Origin: Nocardioides sp. URHA0020
Lineage (GTDB): Bacteria > Actinomycetota > Actinomycetes > Propionibacteriales > Nocardioidaceae
DNA: 64,000 nucleotides
Assembly: GCF_000620705.1 (NCBI RefSeq)
Contig: NZ_KK211172.1
Location: forward strand, 1-64,000
Direction of reading: 5' to 3'
This document shows positions 49,489 to 57,128 of the stretch, piece after piece. Below the pieces are notes generated by a model. That model had not been told where the DNA came from, made no database searches, and worked only from the letters and a program-made list of their open reading frames with translations. How positions within the stretch are numbered: position 1 is the stretch's first letter; each line of letters starts with the position of its first letter. Made by a program: the position numbers and the translations under genes.

Positions 49489-50274
49489 TCAGTGCTGCTC
49501 GCGCTCGCTGTCGACGTCCTCGGCCAGCGTGCCCAGGTAGAGCGCGATGACCTTGGGGTCGTTCGCGAGGTCACGACCGGTGCCGGTGTGGGCGTCCTTG
49601 CCCTGGTCGAGCACGTAGCCGCGGTCGCAGATCTGCAGGCACCGGCGGGCGTTCTGCTCCACCATCACCACGCAGACGCCGGTCTTGTTGATGCGGCGGG
49701 TGCGCAGGAAGGTCTCGTCCTGGCGCACCGGCGACAGACCCGCGGACGGCTCGTCGAGGAGCAGCACCGACGGCTCCATCATCAGGGCCCTGGCCATGGC
49801 CAGGGACTGACGCTCGCCGCCGGACAGCGCGCCCGCGCTCTGGTTGCGGCGGTCGTGGAGGACCGGGAAGAGGTCCCACATCGCGTCGAGACGCTCGCGG
49901 GTCTTCTTGGGCCGCAGGAAGAGGCCCATCCGGAGGTTCTCCTCGATGCTCAGCGAGGGGAAGACGTTGTTGGTCTGCGGCACGAAGCCGACACCCATCT
50001 CGACGAGCTGGTTGGTGCGCAGGTTGGTGATGTCCCGGTCCCCCAGGGTCACCGAGCCGGAGTGCACCTTGACCAGGCCGAACATCGCCTTGAGCAACGT
50101 CGACTTGCCGGCGCCGTTCGGGCCGATGATGCCGATCATCTCGCCGGGGTAGGCGACCAGGCTGCAGCCGTTGAGGATGTTGACCCCGGGGATGTAGCCG
50201 GCGACGACGTCCTTGGCCTCGACGACGGCCTTGCGCGTCTCGGTGGCGGTGCCGCCACTCTGCTGCTGGGTCAT
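49489..50274 (-). CDS. livF: LivF-type ABC importer ATPase, 261 aa
   Basis: Walker A is IGPNGAGKSTLLKAMFG, the signature LSGGERQSLAMARALM and Walker B VLLLDEPSAGLSP, with the LivF-typical C-terminus GTLAEDVD. It forms the ATPase pair with LivG and drives branched-chain amino acid type import. It is the last gene of the livHMGF operon and overlaps livG by 4 bp. Confidence 0.9.
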   Translation of the reverse strand: MTQQQSGGTATETRKAVVEAKDVVAGYIPGVNILNGCSLVAYPGEMIGIIGPNGAGKSTLLKAMFGLVKVHSGSVTLGDRDITNLRTNQLVEMGVGFVPQTNNVFPSLSIEENLRMGLFLRPKKTRERLDAMWDLFPVLHDRRNQSAGALSGGERQSLAMARALMMEPSVLLLDEPSAGLSPVRQDETFLRTRRINKTGVCVVMVEQNARRCLQICDRGYVLDQGKDAHTGTGRDLANDPKVIALYLGTLAEDVDSEREQH

Positions 50275-51263
50275 TTCGGTCCCTCCGCCTCTTCTTCGGC
50301 CTGACGTACTGCATCCTCGGCCGCCACCTCTTCGGCGAGCTCCTCGAGCGCCTCGTCGGTGAGCAGCGCGTCGTCACCGAGGTCGGTGTCGTGGTGCGCC
50401 CCGAGGTAGGCGTCGATCACGGCCGGGTCCGACATGACGGTGTCGGCCGATCCCTCGGCGACCAGTCGGCCCTCGGCCATCACCGCGACCCAGTCGGAGA
50501 TGTGGCGTACGACGTGCATGTCGTGCTCGACGAACAGCACGGTCATGCCCTCGTCGCGCAGGTTCTGGATGTGACCGAGCAGCGACTGGGTCAACGCCGG
50601 GTTCACGCCGGCCATCGGCTCGTCGAGCATGATCATCTTGGGGTCGCTCATCAGCGCCCGGGCCATCTCGAGGAGCTTGCGCTGGCCGCCCGAGAGGCTG
50701 CCCGCGTAGTCGTGCTTCTTCTCGAGGAGCTTGAAGCGGGCCAGGAGCTCGTCGGCCTTGGCCTCGTTCTCCTTCTCCTGCTTGCCCCAGGTGCCGCGGA
50801 ACATCGACTTGAAGAGGTTCTCGCCGGCCTGGTCCTGGGCGCCGAGCATCATGTTGTCGATGACCGTCATGGCGCTGAGCGCCTTGGTGAGCTGGAAGGT
50901 GCGGACCATGCCGGACCGCGCGACGCTGGAGGCCGACGTCTTGTCGATCGTCCTGCCGTCGAACTCCCAGTGGGCGCCCTTGCCGGCCGTGGTCGGCTTG
51001 TCGAAGCCGGTGATCAGGTTGAAGAACGTCGTCTTGCCGGCACCGTTCGGGCCGATCAGCGCCGTGATGAGGCCGCGCTGCACCTCGAGGTGCTGCACGT
51101 CGACGGCCGTCATGCCGCCGAACTGCCGGACGATGTTGTCCACCCGCAGGATCGCGTCGGGCTTGGTCGCGCCCGGCGTGGCCTCGAAGCCGGACGTCAG
51201 CGCCAGCCGGGCCGCCGGGTCGGCCATCGCGCCGACGGCGGGTTGGGTCATGTGGTCAGACAT
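50271..51263 (-). CDS. livG: LivG-type ABC importer ATPase, 330 aa
   Basis: Walker A is IGPNGAGKTTFFNLITG, the signature LSGGQRKLLEMARALM and Walker B MIMLDEPMAGVNP; the LivG-specific tail is HDMHVVRHISDWVAVMAEGRLVAEG. The protein has extra N-terminal (about 35) and acidic C-terminal (about 40) residues beyond the usual 255-residue length. The gene overlaps livM by 8 bp and livF by 4 bp, so all are translated together. Confidence 0.9.
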   Translation of the reverse strand: MSDHMTQPAVGAMADPAARLALTSGFEATPGATKPDAILRVDNIVRQFGGMTAVDVQHLEVQRGLITALIGPNGAGKTTFFNLITGFDKPTTAGKGAHWEFDGRTIDKTSASSVARSGMVRTFQLTKALSAMTVIDNMMLGAQDQAGENLFKSMFRGTWGKQEKENEAKADELLARFKLLEKKHDYAGSLSGGQRKLLEMARALMSDPKMIMLDEPMAGVNPALTQSLLGHIQNLRDEGMTVLFVEHDMHVVRHISDWVAVMAEGRLVAEGSADTVMSDPAVIDAYLGAHHDTDLGDDALLTDEALEELAEEVAAEDAVRQAEEEAEGPK

Positions 51264-52431
51264 TGAATCGCAGCTCCCTCTTGTTACCCAGGATGCCTTG
51301 TGGTCGGAAGATCACGATCAACATCAGCGCGACACCGACGACGATGTAGGAGAACTGCTCCGTCTGCTGGTTGTTCATGATGCTGTCGGGGACGTACGCC
51401 GCGGCGGTGTACTTGATGCCGATGCGGGCCGCGAAGAACAGCACCGAGCCGAGGACCGGTCCGAAGATGGTCGCGGCACCGCCGAGCAGCAGCGCGGTGT
51501 AGCAGAAGAACGTCAGCGAGCGACCCATCGAGTCGGGCTGCACGCTGGCCGGCAGCACGTACACGATGCCGCCGAGGGCGCCGAAGAGTCCACCGATGAT
51601 GAGCGCCTGCATCTTGATCGAGAAGACGTTCTTGCCCAGCGAGCGGACCGCGTCCTCGTCCTCCCGGATGCCGCGGAGCAGACGCCCCCACGGGCTGCGG
51701 ACCAGCAGGTAGACGACCAGCGTGCTGACGGCCACCAGGATCCAGGCGACGAAGCGCACCCACCAGCCGTTGACGCCGGTGCTCTGCTGGGGCACCGGGA
51801 AGAGGAAGAAGAGCAGCAGCAGGCCGAAGACCAGCAGGCCGACCATGCCGGCCGCCTGGGCGATCCCGCGGAAGGCGCCACCGCTGCGGAAGCGCAGCAC
51901 GATCAGCACGATCACGGCGATGGCCACGAGCCAGCCGATGATCCGGACCCAGGCCGCGCCGTCGGCGACGTCGGTGTAGTTGAACGGGATCAGCGTGAAC
52001 TGGCCGCTCCCGAAGAACGACAGGTTCGCGAACGGCGTGCGGTACTGGCTGCCGGGGATGCCCTGGGCCGAGCCGGTGAAGTCGACCAGGAGGGCCGACC
52101 TGCCGACGTACCGGATGATCTCGGCCGCCGAGATCGTGACGATGGCGAGGTAGTCACCGCGCAGCTTCAGGGTGGGTGCACCGAGCACCAGCGCGAAGAT
52201 GAACGCCGCACCGAAGCCGAACAGGACGCCGACGATCATCGGCAGGCCGTGCCAGATCGAGATCGCGAACCCGTAGGCGCCGAGCAGCATGAAGCCCGAC
52301 TGGCCCATGTTGAGCAGGCCGGTGAAGCCGAAGTGGATGTTGAGGCCGATGACGGCGATCGCGACCGCCGCGGTCTGCGGCGAGAGCGCCTCGCGCATCA
52401 TGCCGTTGAGGATGAACTGGATGGTGTCCAT
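51256..52431 (-). CDS. livM: LivM-type ABC importer permease, 391 aa
   Basis: Ten or so membrane helices with the LivM landmark motifs: NIHFGFTGLLNMGQSGFMLLGAYGFA near the N-terminus, LRGDYLAIVTISAAEIIRY in the middle and SPWGRLLRGIREDEDAVRSLGKNVFSIK, the cytoplasmic ATPase contact. It pairs with LivH as the second channel subunit. The gene is 18 bp after livH. Confidence 0.9.
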   Translation of the reverse strand: MDTIQFILNGMMREALSPQTAAVAIAVIGLNIHFGFTGLLNMGQSGFMLLGAYGFAISIWHGLPMIVGVLFGFGAAFIFALVLGAPTLKLRGDYLAIVTISAAEIIRYVGRSALLVDFTGSAQGIPGSQYRTPFANLSFFGSGQFTLIPFNYTDVADGAAWVRIIGWLVAIAVIVLIVLRFRSGGAFRGIAQAAGMVGLLVFGLLLLFFLFPVPQQSTGVNGWWVRFVAWILVAVSTLVVYLLVRSPWGRLLRGIREDEDAVRSLGKNVFSIKMQALIIGGLFGALGGIVYVLPASVQPDSMGRSLTFFCYTALLLGGAATIFGPVLGSVLFFAARIGIKYTAAAYVPDSIMNNQQTEQFSYIVVGVALMLIVIFRPQGILGNKRELRFNV

Positions 52432-52449
52432 GGTCTGTCAGTCCTCCCC

Positions 52450-53769
52450 TTAACCGATCCGCTGCGGCTTGCCGAGCAGACCCTGGGGTCGCACGAGCAG
52501 GAGCAGGATCAGGATCAGCAGCGCGGTCGCGTACTTGAAGTCGCCGGGCATGCCCAGGACCGGTGAGAGCTCCACGACCAGGCCGATGACGATGGCACCG
52601 ACGAGGGCGCCGAACGCCGTACCGAGGCCACCGAGCGTCACCGCCGCGAAGAGCAGCAGCAGGATCTGGAGGCCGGAGTCCCACTTGATGCCGTTGGTCA
52701 CCAGCGCGTAGAGCAGGCCGGAGAGTCCCGCGAGCCCCATCGCGACGATCCACACCAGGCGGATCACCCGGTCGGTGTCGATGCCGGACGCGGAGGCGAG
52801 AGCAGGGTTGTCGGAGACCGCGCGGGTGGCGCGGCCGATCCGGGTGCGCAGCAGGGCGTAGCCGACCGCGGCGAGCACGATCACCGAGATCACCATCGCC
52901 ACGATCGACTGGTTGGTGATCGTGACCGGGCCGATCGAGCGCACGGACGGGTTGTCCTGCACGACGCGGACCGTGCGGGCGCCGACCGTGTACTGGTACA
53001 CGTACTGCAGCGCGAGCGAGAGCCCGATCGTCACGATCATCATCTGGGTCAGACCCAGGCCCCGGCGCCGGAGCGGTTGCCACAGGACCCGGTCCTGGAA
53101 CCACCCGGTGAAGGCACACAGCAGCACCACCACCAGGCCACCGAACCAGAGCCCGAGGCCGTGCTGGTTGATCAGGAAGTAGCCCAGGATGCCGCCCAGG
53201 GTGACCTGCTCGGCGTGGGCGAAGTTGGAGAGCCCGGTGGTGCCGTAGATCAGGGAGAGGCCGACCGAGGCGAGCGCGAGGAGCAGGCCGAGGCGCAGGC
53301 CGTTGACCGTGCTCTGGACCAGCTCGTCGGCCTTGCTGGTCGAGTCGCTGTAGTTGGCCGTCCGGATCGTCAGGAGGCCCGGCTTGGTGACGCCGAACTT
53401 CGTCACGACCGTCACCGTGCCGGTGGCGACGTCCAGGTCCTTGGGCAGCGAGGACTCGTCGACCTTGACGACGTACGTGCCCTCGGTGTCGGCCTGGAAG
53501 TTCCACTTGCCGGTGTCGCTCGTGGTGACCTCGGTGGCGGTGCCGGCCTCGTCGGTGATGGTCAGCTTCACATCGGCGAGCGGGCCGTCCTCCGTGCGGA
53601 TGGTGCCCGCGATGCAGCCCTTGTCAGGGCTGGGCAGGCACAGCGTATCGACGGCGTTGGCCGCCCCCGAGGAAATCATCGCGAGGACCGGCGCCAGCAG
53701 GAGGGCGAGGATGAGACCCGCTACCCCCCTGGCTACCGACCGCTCGCGGACGACGTGTCGAGACTTCAA
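52450..53769 (-). CDS. livH: LivH-type permease with an N-terminal secreted Ig-like domain, 439 aa
   Basis: The permease part (about residues 153-439) has GLSNFAHAEQVTLGGILGYFL, the LivH pattern, and RIGRATRAVSDNPALASASGIDTDRV, the ATPase contact. The first 40 residues are a signal peptide (ending SSGAANA). Residues 41-150 form a beta-rich domain with two cysteines (CLPSPDKGC) and the CarboxypepD_reg/Ig pattern IAGTIRTEDGPLADVKLTITDEAGT..TTSDTGKWNF..EGTYVVKVD. Ordinary LivH proteins are about 290 residues and lack it. The extra domain should sit outside next to the channel, perhaps to dock the lipoprotein. Confidence 0.85.
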   Translation of the reverse strand: MKSRHVVRERSVARGVAGLILALLLAPVLAMISSGAANAVDTLCLPSPDKGCIAGTIRTEDGPLADVKLTITDEAGTATEVTTSDTGKWNFQADTEGTYVVKVDESSLPKDLDVATGTVTVVTKFGVTKPGLLTIRTANYSDSTSKADELVQSTVNGLRLGLLLALASVGLSLIYGTTGLSNFAHAEQVTLGGILGYFLINQHGLGLWFGGLVVVLLCAFTGWFQDRVLWQPLRRRGLGLTQMMIVTIGLSLALQYVYQYTVGARTVRVVQDNPSVRSIGPVTITNQSIVAMVISVIVLAAVGYALLRTRIGRATRAVSDNPALASASGIDTDRVIRLVWIVAMGLAGLSGLLYALVTNGIKWDSGLQILLLLFAAVTLGGLGTAFGALVGAIVIGLVVELSPVLGMPGDFKYATALLILILLLLVRPQGLLGKPQRIG

Positions 53770-53910
53770 CTCGGTCCTCCCAATTCCAGAACCCGGCCGG
53801 GTTCGGTCGGCAGTCTAAGGGTGAACGGTGAGCGAAGCGCCACTACGTCGCTGTTGTACGGCGGGTCGCAGCCAGGCTTTACCGAAGCGTGATCTGACGG
53901 AGACGTCGGC

Positions 53911-54528
53911 TCAGCGTGCGAGGCCCGGGCCGTGGGCGATGACCCCGTCGGCGACCTGCCGCATGGAGAGGCGCAGATCCATGGCCGTCTTCTGGATCCA
54001 GCGGAACGCATCGGGCTCGGAGAGCTTGAGCTGCTCCTGCAGGACGTTCTTGGCGCGCTCGACGGCCTTGCGGGTCTCGAGGCGCTCGGTGAGGTCGGCG
54101 ACCTCGGCCTCGAGCATCGACAGCTCGGCGAAGCGGCTGACCGCCATCTCGATCGCCGGCACCAGGTCGGTCTGGCTGAAGGGCTTGACCAGGTAGGCCA
54201 TCGCGCCGGCGTCGCGGGCCCGCTCCACCAGGTCACGTTGGGAGAACGCCGTCAGGATGACGACGGGGGCGATCCGCTGGCTCGCGATCCGCTCGGCCGC
54301 GGCGATGCCGTCGAGGACGGGCATCTTCACGTCGAGGATCACCAGGTCGGGCCGCAGCTCCTCAGCGAGCTCGATGGCCCTGGCGCCGTCACCGGCCTGG
54401 CCGACGACGTCGTACCCCTCATCGGAGAGCATCTCCGCGAGGTCCATCCGGATGAGGACCTCGTCCTCCGCGATGACGACCCGGCGGGCCACCGGGCCCG
54501 GGGTCGGTTGGTCGATCGGCTGCGTCAC
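53911..54528 (-). CDS. pdtaR: ANTAR-domain response regulator, PdtaR-like, 205 aa
   Basis: The receiver domain (about 16-130) has acidic E21/D22, phosphorylated D66 in VILDVKMP, T93 and K115. The ANTAR RNA-binding helices (about 142-197) contain ERLETRKAVERAKNVLQ and DAFRWIQKTAMDLRLSMRQVADGVI. ANTAR proteins act on RNA to prevent termination. It matches M. tuberculosis Rv1626 (PdtaR), whose kinase PdtaS is encoded elsewhere. A small gene lies 45 bp upstream on the same strand. Confidence 0.92.
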   Translation of the reverse strand: MTQPIDQPTPGPVARRVVIAEDEVLIRMDLAEMLSDEGYDVVGQAGDGARAIELAEELRPDLVILDVKMPVLDGIAAAERIASQRIAPVVILTAFSQRDLVERARDAGAMAYLVKPFSQTDLVPAIEMAVSRFAELSMLEAEVADLTERLETRKAVERAKNVLQEQLKLSEPDAFRWIQKTAMDLRLSMRQVADGVIAHGPGLAR

Positions 54529-54573
54529 GGCAGCAGGCTATCGGCCCGGGCGACGTCGTACGCCGTCCGCCCG

Positions 54574-54762
54574 TCACGCTGGACGCGGCGCCGCCCGCCC
54601 GATGGGCGCTGCGGAGGTCTCGCGACTGCGCAGGAACAGCTCGACGTCCTCGCGCTCCACGCGGGTGCGGCTGCAGATGGTGGTGGCGGTCCGGGCGTTG
54701 CCGATCGCCCGCTCGTTGCTCGCGCGCGCCCATCCGCTGACCTGCTGCCACGGCATCCACAT
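54574..54762 (-). CDS. Hypothetical small protein upstream of pdtaR, 62 aa
   Basis: I chose ATG 54762 (MWMPWQQVSGWARASNERA) because GGGGAGG lies 5 nt before it; the frame can extend 17 codons further to a TTG. The protein is soluble, with helices around SNERAIGNARTATTICSRT and EREDVELFLRS, then a Pro/Ala-rich tail. No family is recognised. Its 45-bp distance from pdtaR suggests one transcript. Confidence 0.55.
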   Translation of the reverse strand: MWMPWQQVSGWARASNERAIGNARTATTICSRTRVEREDVELFLRSRETSAAPIGRAAPRPA

Positions 54763-54873
54763 GTCGACCTCCCCTGCCCGAGCATCCTCGCCGCTCAAAC
54801 TGTAGTATTTCAATCGACTTCAGCCAAGGACGTCTCGCCGCCGATGCTTCGATAGGGTTCTCGCGGCTTGCCG

Positions 54874-54946
54874 GCCCCGGTAGCCCAACGGCAGAGGCAG
54901 TGGTCTCAAACACCATCCAGTGTGGGTTCGAATCCCACCCGGGGCA
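54874..54946 (+). tRNA. tRNA with CAA anticodon (Leu by codon) but short variable loop
   Basis: The cloverleaf is clear. The acceptor stem GCCCCGG/CCGGGGC (54874-54880, 54939-54945) is perfect. The D arm is at 54883-54898 with GG in the loop. The anticodon stem GTGGT/ACCAT (54900-54904, 54912-54916) encloses loop CTCAAAC with anticodon CAA at 54907-54909. The variable loop is only five bases (CCAGT), and the T arm GTGGG-TTCGAAT-CCCAC is perfect. The discriminator is A; CCA is not encoded. The anticodon reads UUG (Leu), but bacterial leucine tRNAs normally have a long variable arm, so its amino acid is uncertain. Confidence 0.85.
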
Positions 54947-54989
54947 CCGCTCCTCCACCGATGTCGGCGCTGCGACCGACGATCGACAT

Positions 54990-55362
54990 GGGTACGACGA
55001 CCAGGTGCGGGAGCGAGCCCTCGAGCTCCTGAGGCACGGCTCCCTGTCCCAGCTCTGCCGAGCGGGCGACGGCGCGTCCCGGCCGCCTGCCCTCGATGCA
55101 CGCCCACCGAGCTCGACCGCTCGGCGTACGCCGCTCTGCTCGCCTCTACCTCGGCGACGGACACCTCTCCGCCGCGCGCCGTTGCTTCACCCTGCGAGTG
55201 TCGCGCGACGCGGCGTACGGGTGCGATCGTCGACGACGTCCGGCCGCGTCCCTGCGCGGCCTGTTCCACTCGGACGGCTGCCGGGTGCGGAACTGGGCGA
55301 CATGAATGGTCGCCGGCGAGAAGAAGCGCTACGACTACCCCCGGTGGCAGTTTCCGAGCCTC
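54990..55362 (+). pseudogene. Decayed helix-turn-helix/LAGLIDADG-like gene next to the tRNA
   Basis: Fragments of one protein family appear in order but in broken frames. A helix-turn-helix-like start (YDDQVRERALELLRHGS, from 54993) is in one frame. LYLGDGHLSAARRCFTLRVS and GLFHSDGCRVRNW (about 55130-55300) are in a second frame, and the spacing between them is too short. After an in-frame TGA comes AGEKKRYDYPRWQFPS (to about 55360). The two GDG/SDG segments recall the paired LAGLIDADG-like motifs of an actinobacterial regulator/homing-nuclease family. A frameshift, an internal deletion and a stop make it non-functional. The rest of 54947-55497 holds nothing else I can support. Confidence 0.55.
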
Positions 55363-55497
55363 AGGCCGAGCCTGCGAGGCCTGAGGCGCTGCGAGGAGAT
55401 TGAGGAGCGTCGGCATGCCTCGGAGCGAAGCGACGAGGGATGCGACGCGTCTCGAAATCCAGTCGTGAGGTGACCAGGAGCGCGGCGACGCCGACGA

Positions 55498-56970
55498 TCA
55501 GCGCGGCTGGCGCCGGTACGCCGGAGCGACCTCGTTGATCGCGTCACCCATCCGGTGGATCCGCAGCGCGTTGGTGGACCCCGGGATCCCGGGAGGCGCG
55601 CCGGCGATGATCACCACGAGGTCGCCCTCGGTGACCCGACCGATCTGCAGCAGCTGGTCGTCGACCTGCCGGACCATCTCGTCGGTGTGCTCGACCATCT
55701 GCGTCAGGAACGTCTCCACGCCCCAGCTCAGCGCGAGCTGGGAGCGCACGGCGGGGACGGGCGTGAAGGCGAGCACCGGGACGGACCCGCGCAACCGCGA
55801 CATCCGGCGAGCGGAGTCACCGCTGGTGGTGAAGGCGACGACGTACTTGGCCTCGACCCGCTCGGCGACCTCCTCGGCCGCCTTGGCGATGACGCCGGAA
55901 CGGGTGTGCGGGTCCCAGTCGATCTTGGCGAAGACGCCGGCACCGTCGCCCGACGCGATCGCGTGCTCCTCGGTCGAGGTGATGATCCGGGCCATCGTCT
56001 CGACGGTGTGCACGGGGTACTCCCCCACGCTCGTCTCGCCGGAGAGCATGACCGCGTCGGCGCCGTCGAGCACGGCGTTGGCGACGTCGGAGGCCTCGGC
56101 GCGAGTCGGCGCCGGACTGCTGATCATCGACTCGAGCATCTGCGTCGCGACGATGACCGGCTTGGCGTGCAGGCGGGCCTTGCGCACGATCTGCTTCTGC
56201 AGGAACGGCACGTCCTCGAGCGGGCACTCCACGGCGAGGTCACCACGAGCGACCATGAAGCCGTCGAAGGCGTCGATGACCTCATCGAGGTTCTCGATCG
56301 CCTGGGGCTTCTCGATCTTGGCGATGATCGGGACGTGGATGTTCTCCTCGTCCATGATCTTGCGGACGTCGTCGGCGTCCTTGGCGTCACGCACGAAGCT
56401 CAACGCGATGAAGTCGACGGTGAGGTGCAGCGCGAAGCGCAGGTCCTCGATGTCCTTCTCGGACAGCGCGGGCACCGACACCGCGACCCCGGGCAGGTTG
56501 ATGCCCTTGTTGTTGGAGACCTTGCCGCCGACGAGGACCTCGGTGTGCACGTCGGTCCCGTCGACGACGCCGGTGACCCGGAGCCGGATCTTGCCGTCGT
56601 CGATCAGCAGCGGGTCGCCGACGTTGACGTCGCCGGGCAGTCCCTTGTACGTCGTGCCGCAGATCGTGTCGTCGCCCGCGACGTCGCGGGTCGTGATGAT
56701 CCACTCCTGGCCCCGGCGCAGCTGGACCGGTCCGTCGGGGAACGTCTCGAGCCGGATCTTGGGGCCCTGGAGGTCGGCGAAGATGCCGACCCCGTGCCCG
56801 CTGGCGTCGGAGGCCTCGCGCACGAGGCGGTAGGCCTCCGCGTGGTCCTCGTGGGAGCCGTGGCTCATGTTCAGCCGGGCGACGTCCATCCCGGCGTACA
56901 CGAGCTCACGGATACGACGCGGCGACGAGGTCGCGGGGCCGAGGGTGCAGACGATCTTGGCTCTACGCAC
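55498..56970 (-). CDS. pyk: Pyruvate kinase, 490 aa
   Basis: The enzyme makes pyruvate and ATP from phosphoenolpyruvate and ADP. The N-terminus RRAKIVCTLGPATSSPRRIRELVYAGMDVARLNMSHGSHEDH is diagnostic. The catalytic region has IIAKIEKPQAIENLDEVIDAFDGFMVARGDLAVE and VATQMLESMISSPAPTRAEASDVANAVLDGADAVMLSGETSVGEYP. The C-terminal allosteric domain begins near TRSGVIAKAAEEVA. The start is chosen at GTG 56970 to match the conserved N-terminus, with AGGG upstream; a TTG at 57003 is the longest alternative. A dyad at 56990-57005 lies just upstream. Confidence 0.95.
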   Translation of the reverse strand: MRRAKIVCTLGPATSSPRRIRELVYAGMDVARLNMSHGSHEDHAEAYRLVREASDASGHGVGIFADLQGPKIRLETFPDGPVQLRRGQEWIITTRDVAGDDTICGTTYKGLPGDVNVGDPLLIDDGKIRLRVTGVVDGTDVHTEVLVGGKVSNNKGINLPGVAVSVPALSEKDIEDLRFALHLTVDFIALSFVRDAKDADDVRKIMDEENIHVPIIAKIEKPQAIENLDEVIDAFDGFMVARGDLAVECPLEDVPFLQKQIVRKARLHAKPVIVATQMLESMISSPAPTRAEASDVANAVLDGADAVMLSGETSVGEYPVHTVETMARIITSTEEHAIASGDGAGVFAKIDWDPHTRSGVIAKAAEEVAERVEAKYVVAFTTSGDSARRMSRLRGSVPVLAFTPVPAVRSQLALSWGVETFLTQMVEHTDEMVRQVDDQLLQIGRVTEGDLVVIIAGAPPGIPGSTNALRIHRMGDAINEVAPAYRRQPR

Positions 56971-56989
56971 GTGCCTCACCCTACCGCGA

Positions 56990-57005
56990 CTTTGATCGTT
57001 CAAAG
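56990..57005. promoter_or_regulatory. Dyad CTTTGA-N4-TCAAAG upstream of pyk
   Basis: A perfect 6-bp-arm inverted repeat with a 4-nt spacer (tcgt) begins 20 bp before the chosen pyk start. The position fits an operator over the transcription start region. The regulator is unknown. Confidence 0.45.
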
Positions 57006-57128
57006 ACCTAACTACCTGTGTACTCCGAGAGAAAATGCCGAGCCGGCGCGCCGTGCCCCCGCCCGTGTCTCCGGACCAGGGTCACTCCGCGCCGACTCGT
57101 GGGTCAAGCGGCACCGGCTCGGCGTGCC

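Noticed and set aside
57037..57123. GCCGAGCCGG and CCGGCTCGGC around the end of gltD as a terminator
   Set aside because: The arms are exact but 67 bp apart, with no compact loop or T-run. Pairing is possible but not convincing.
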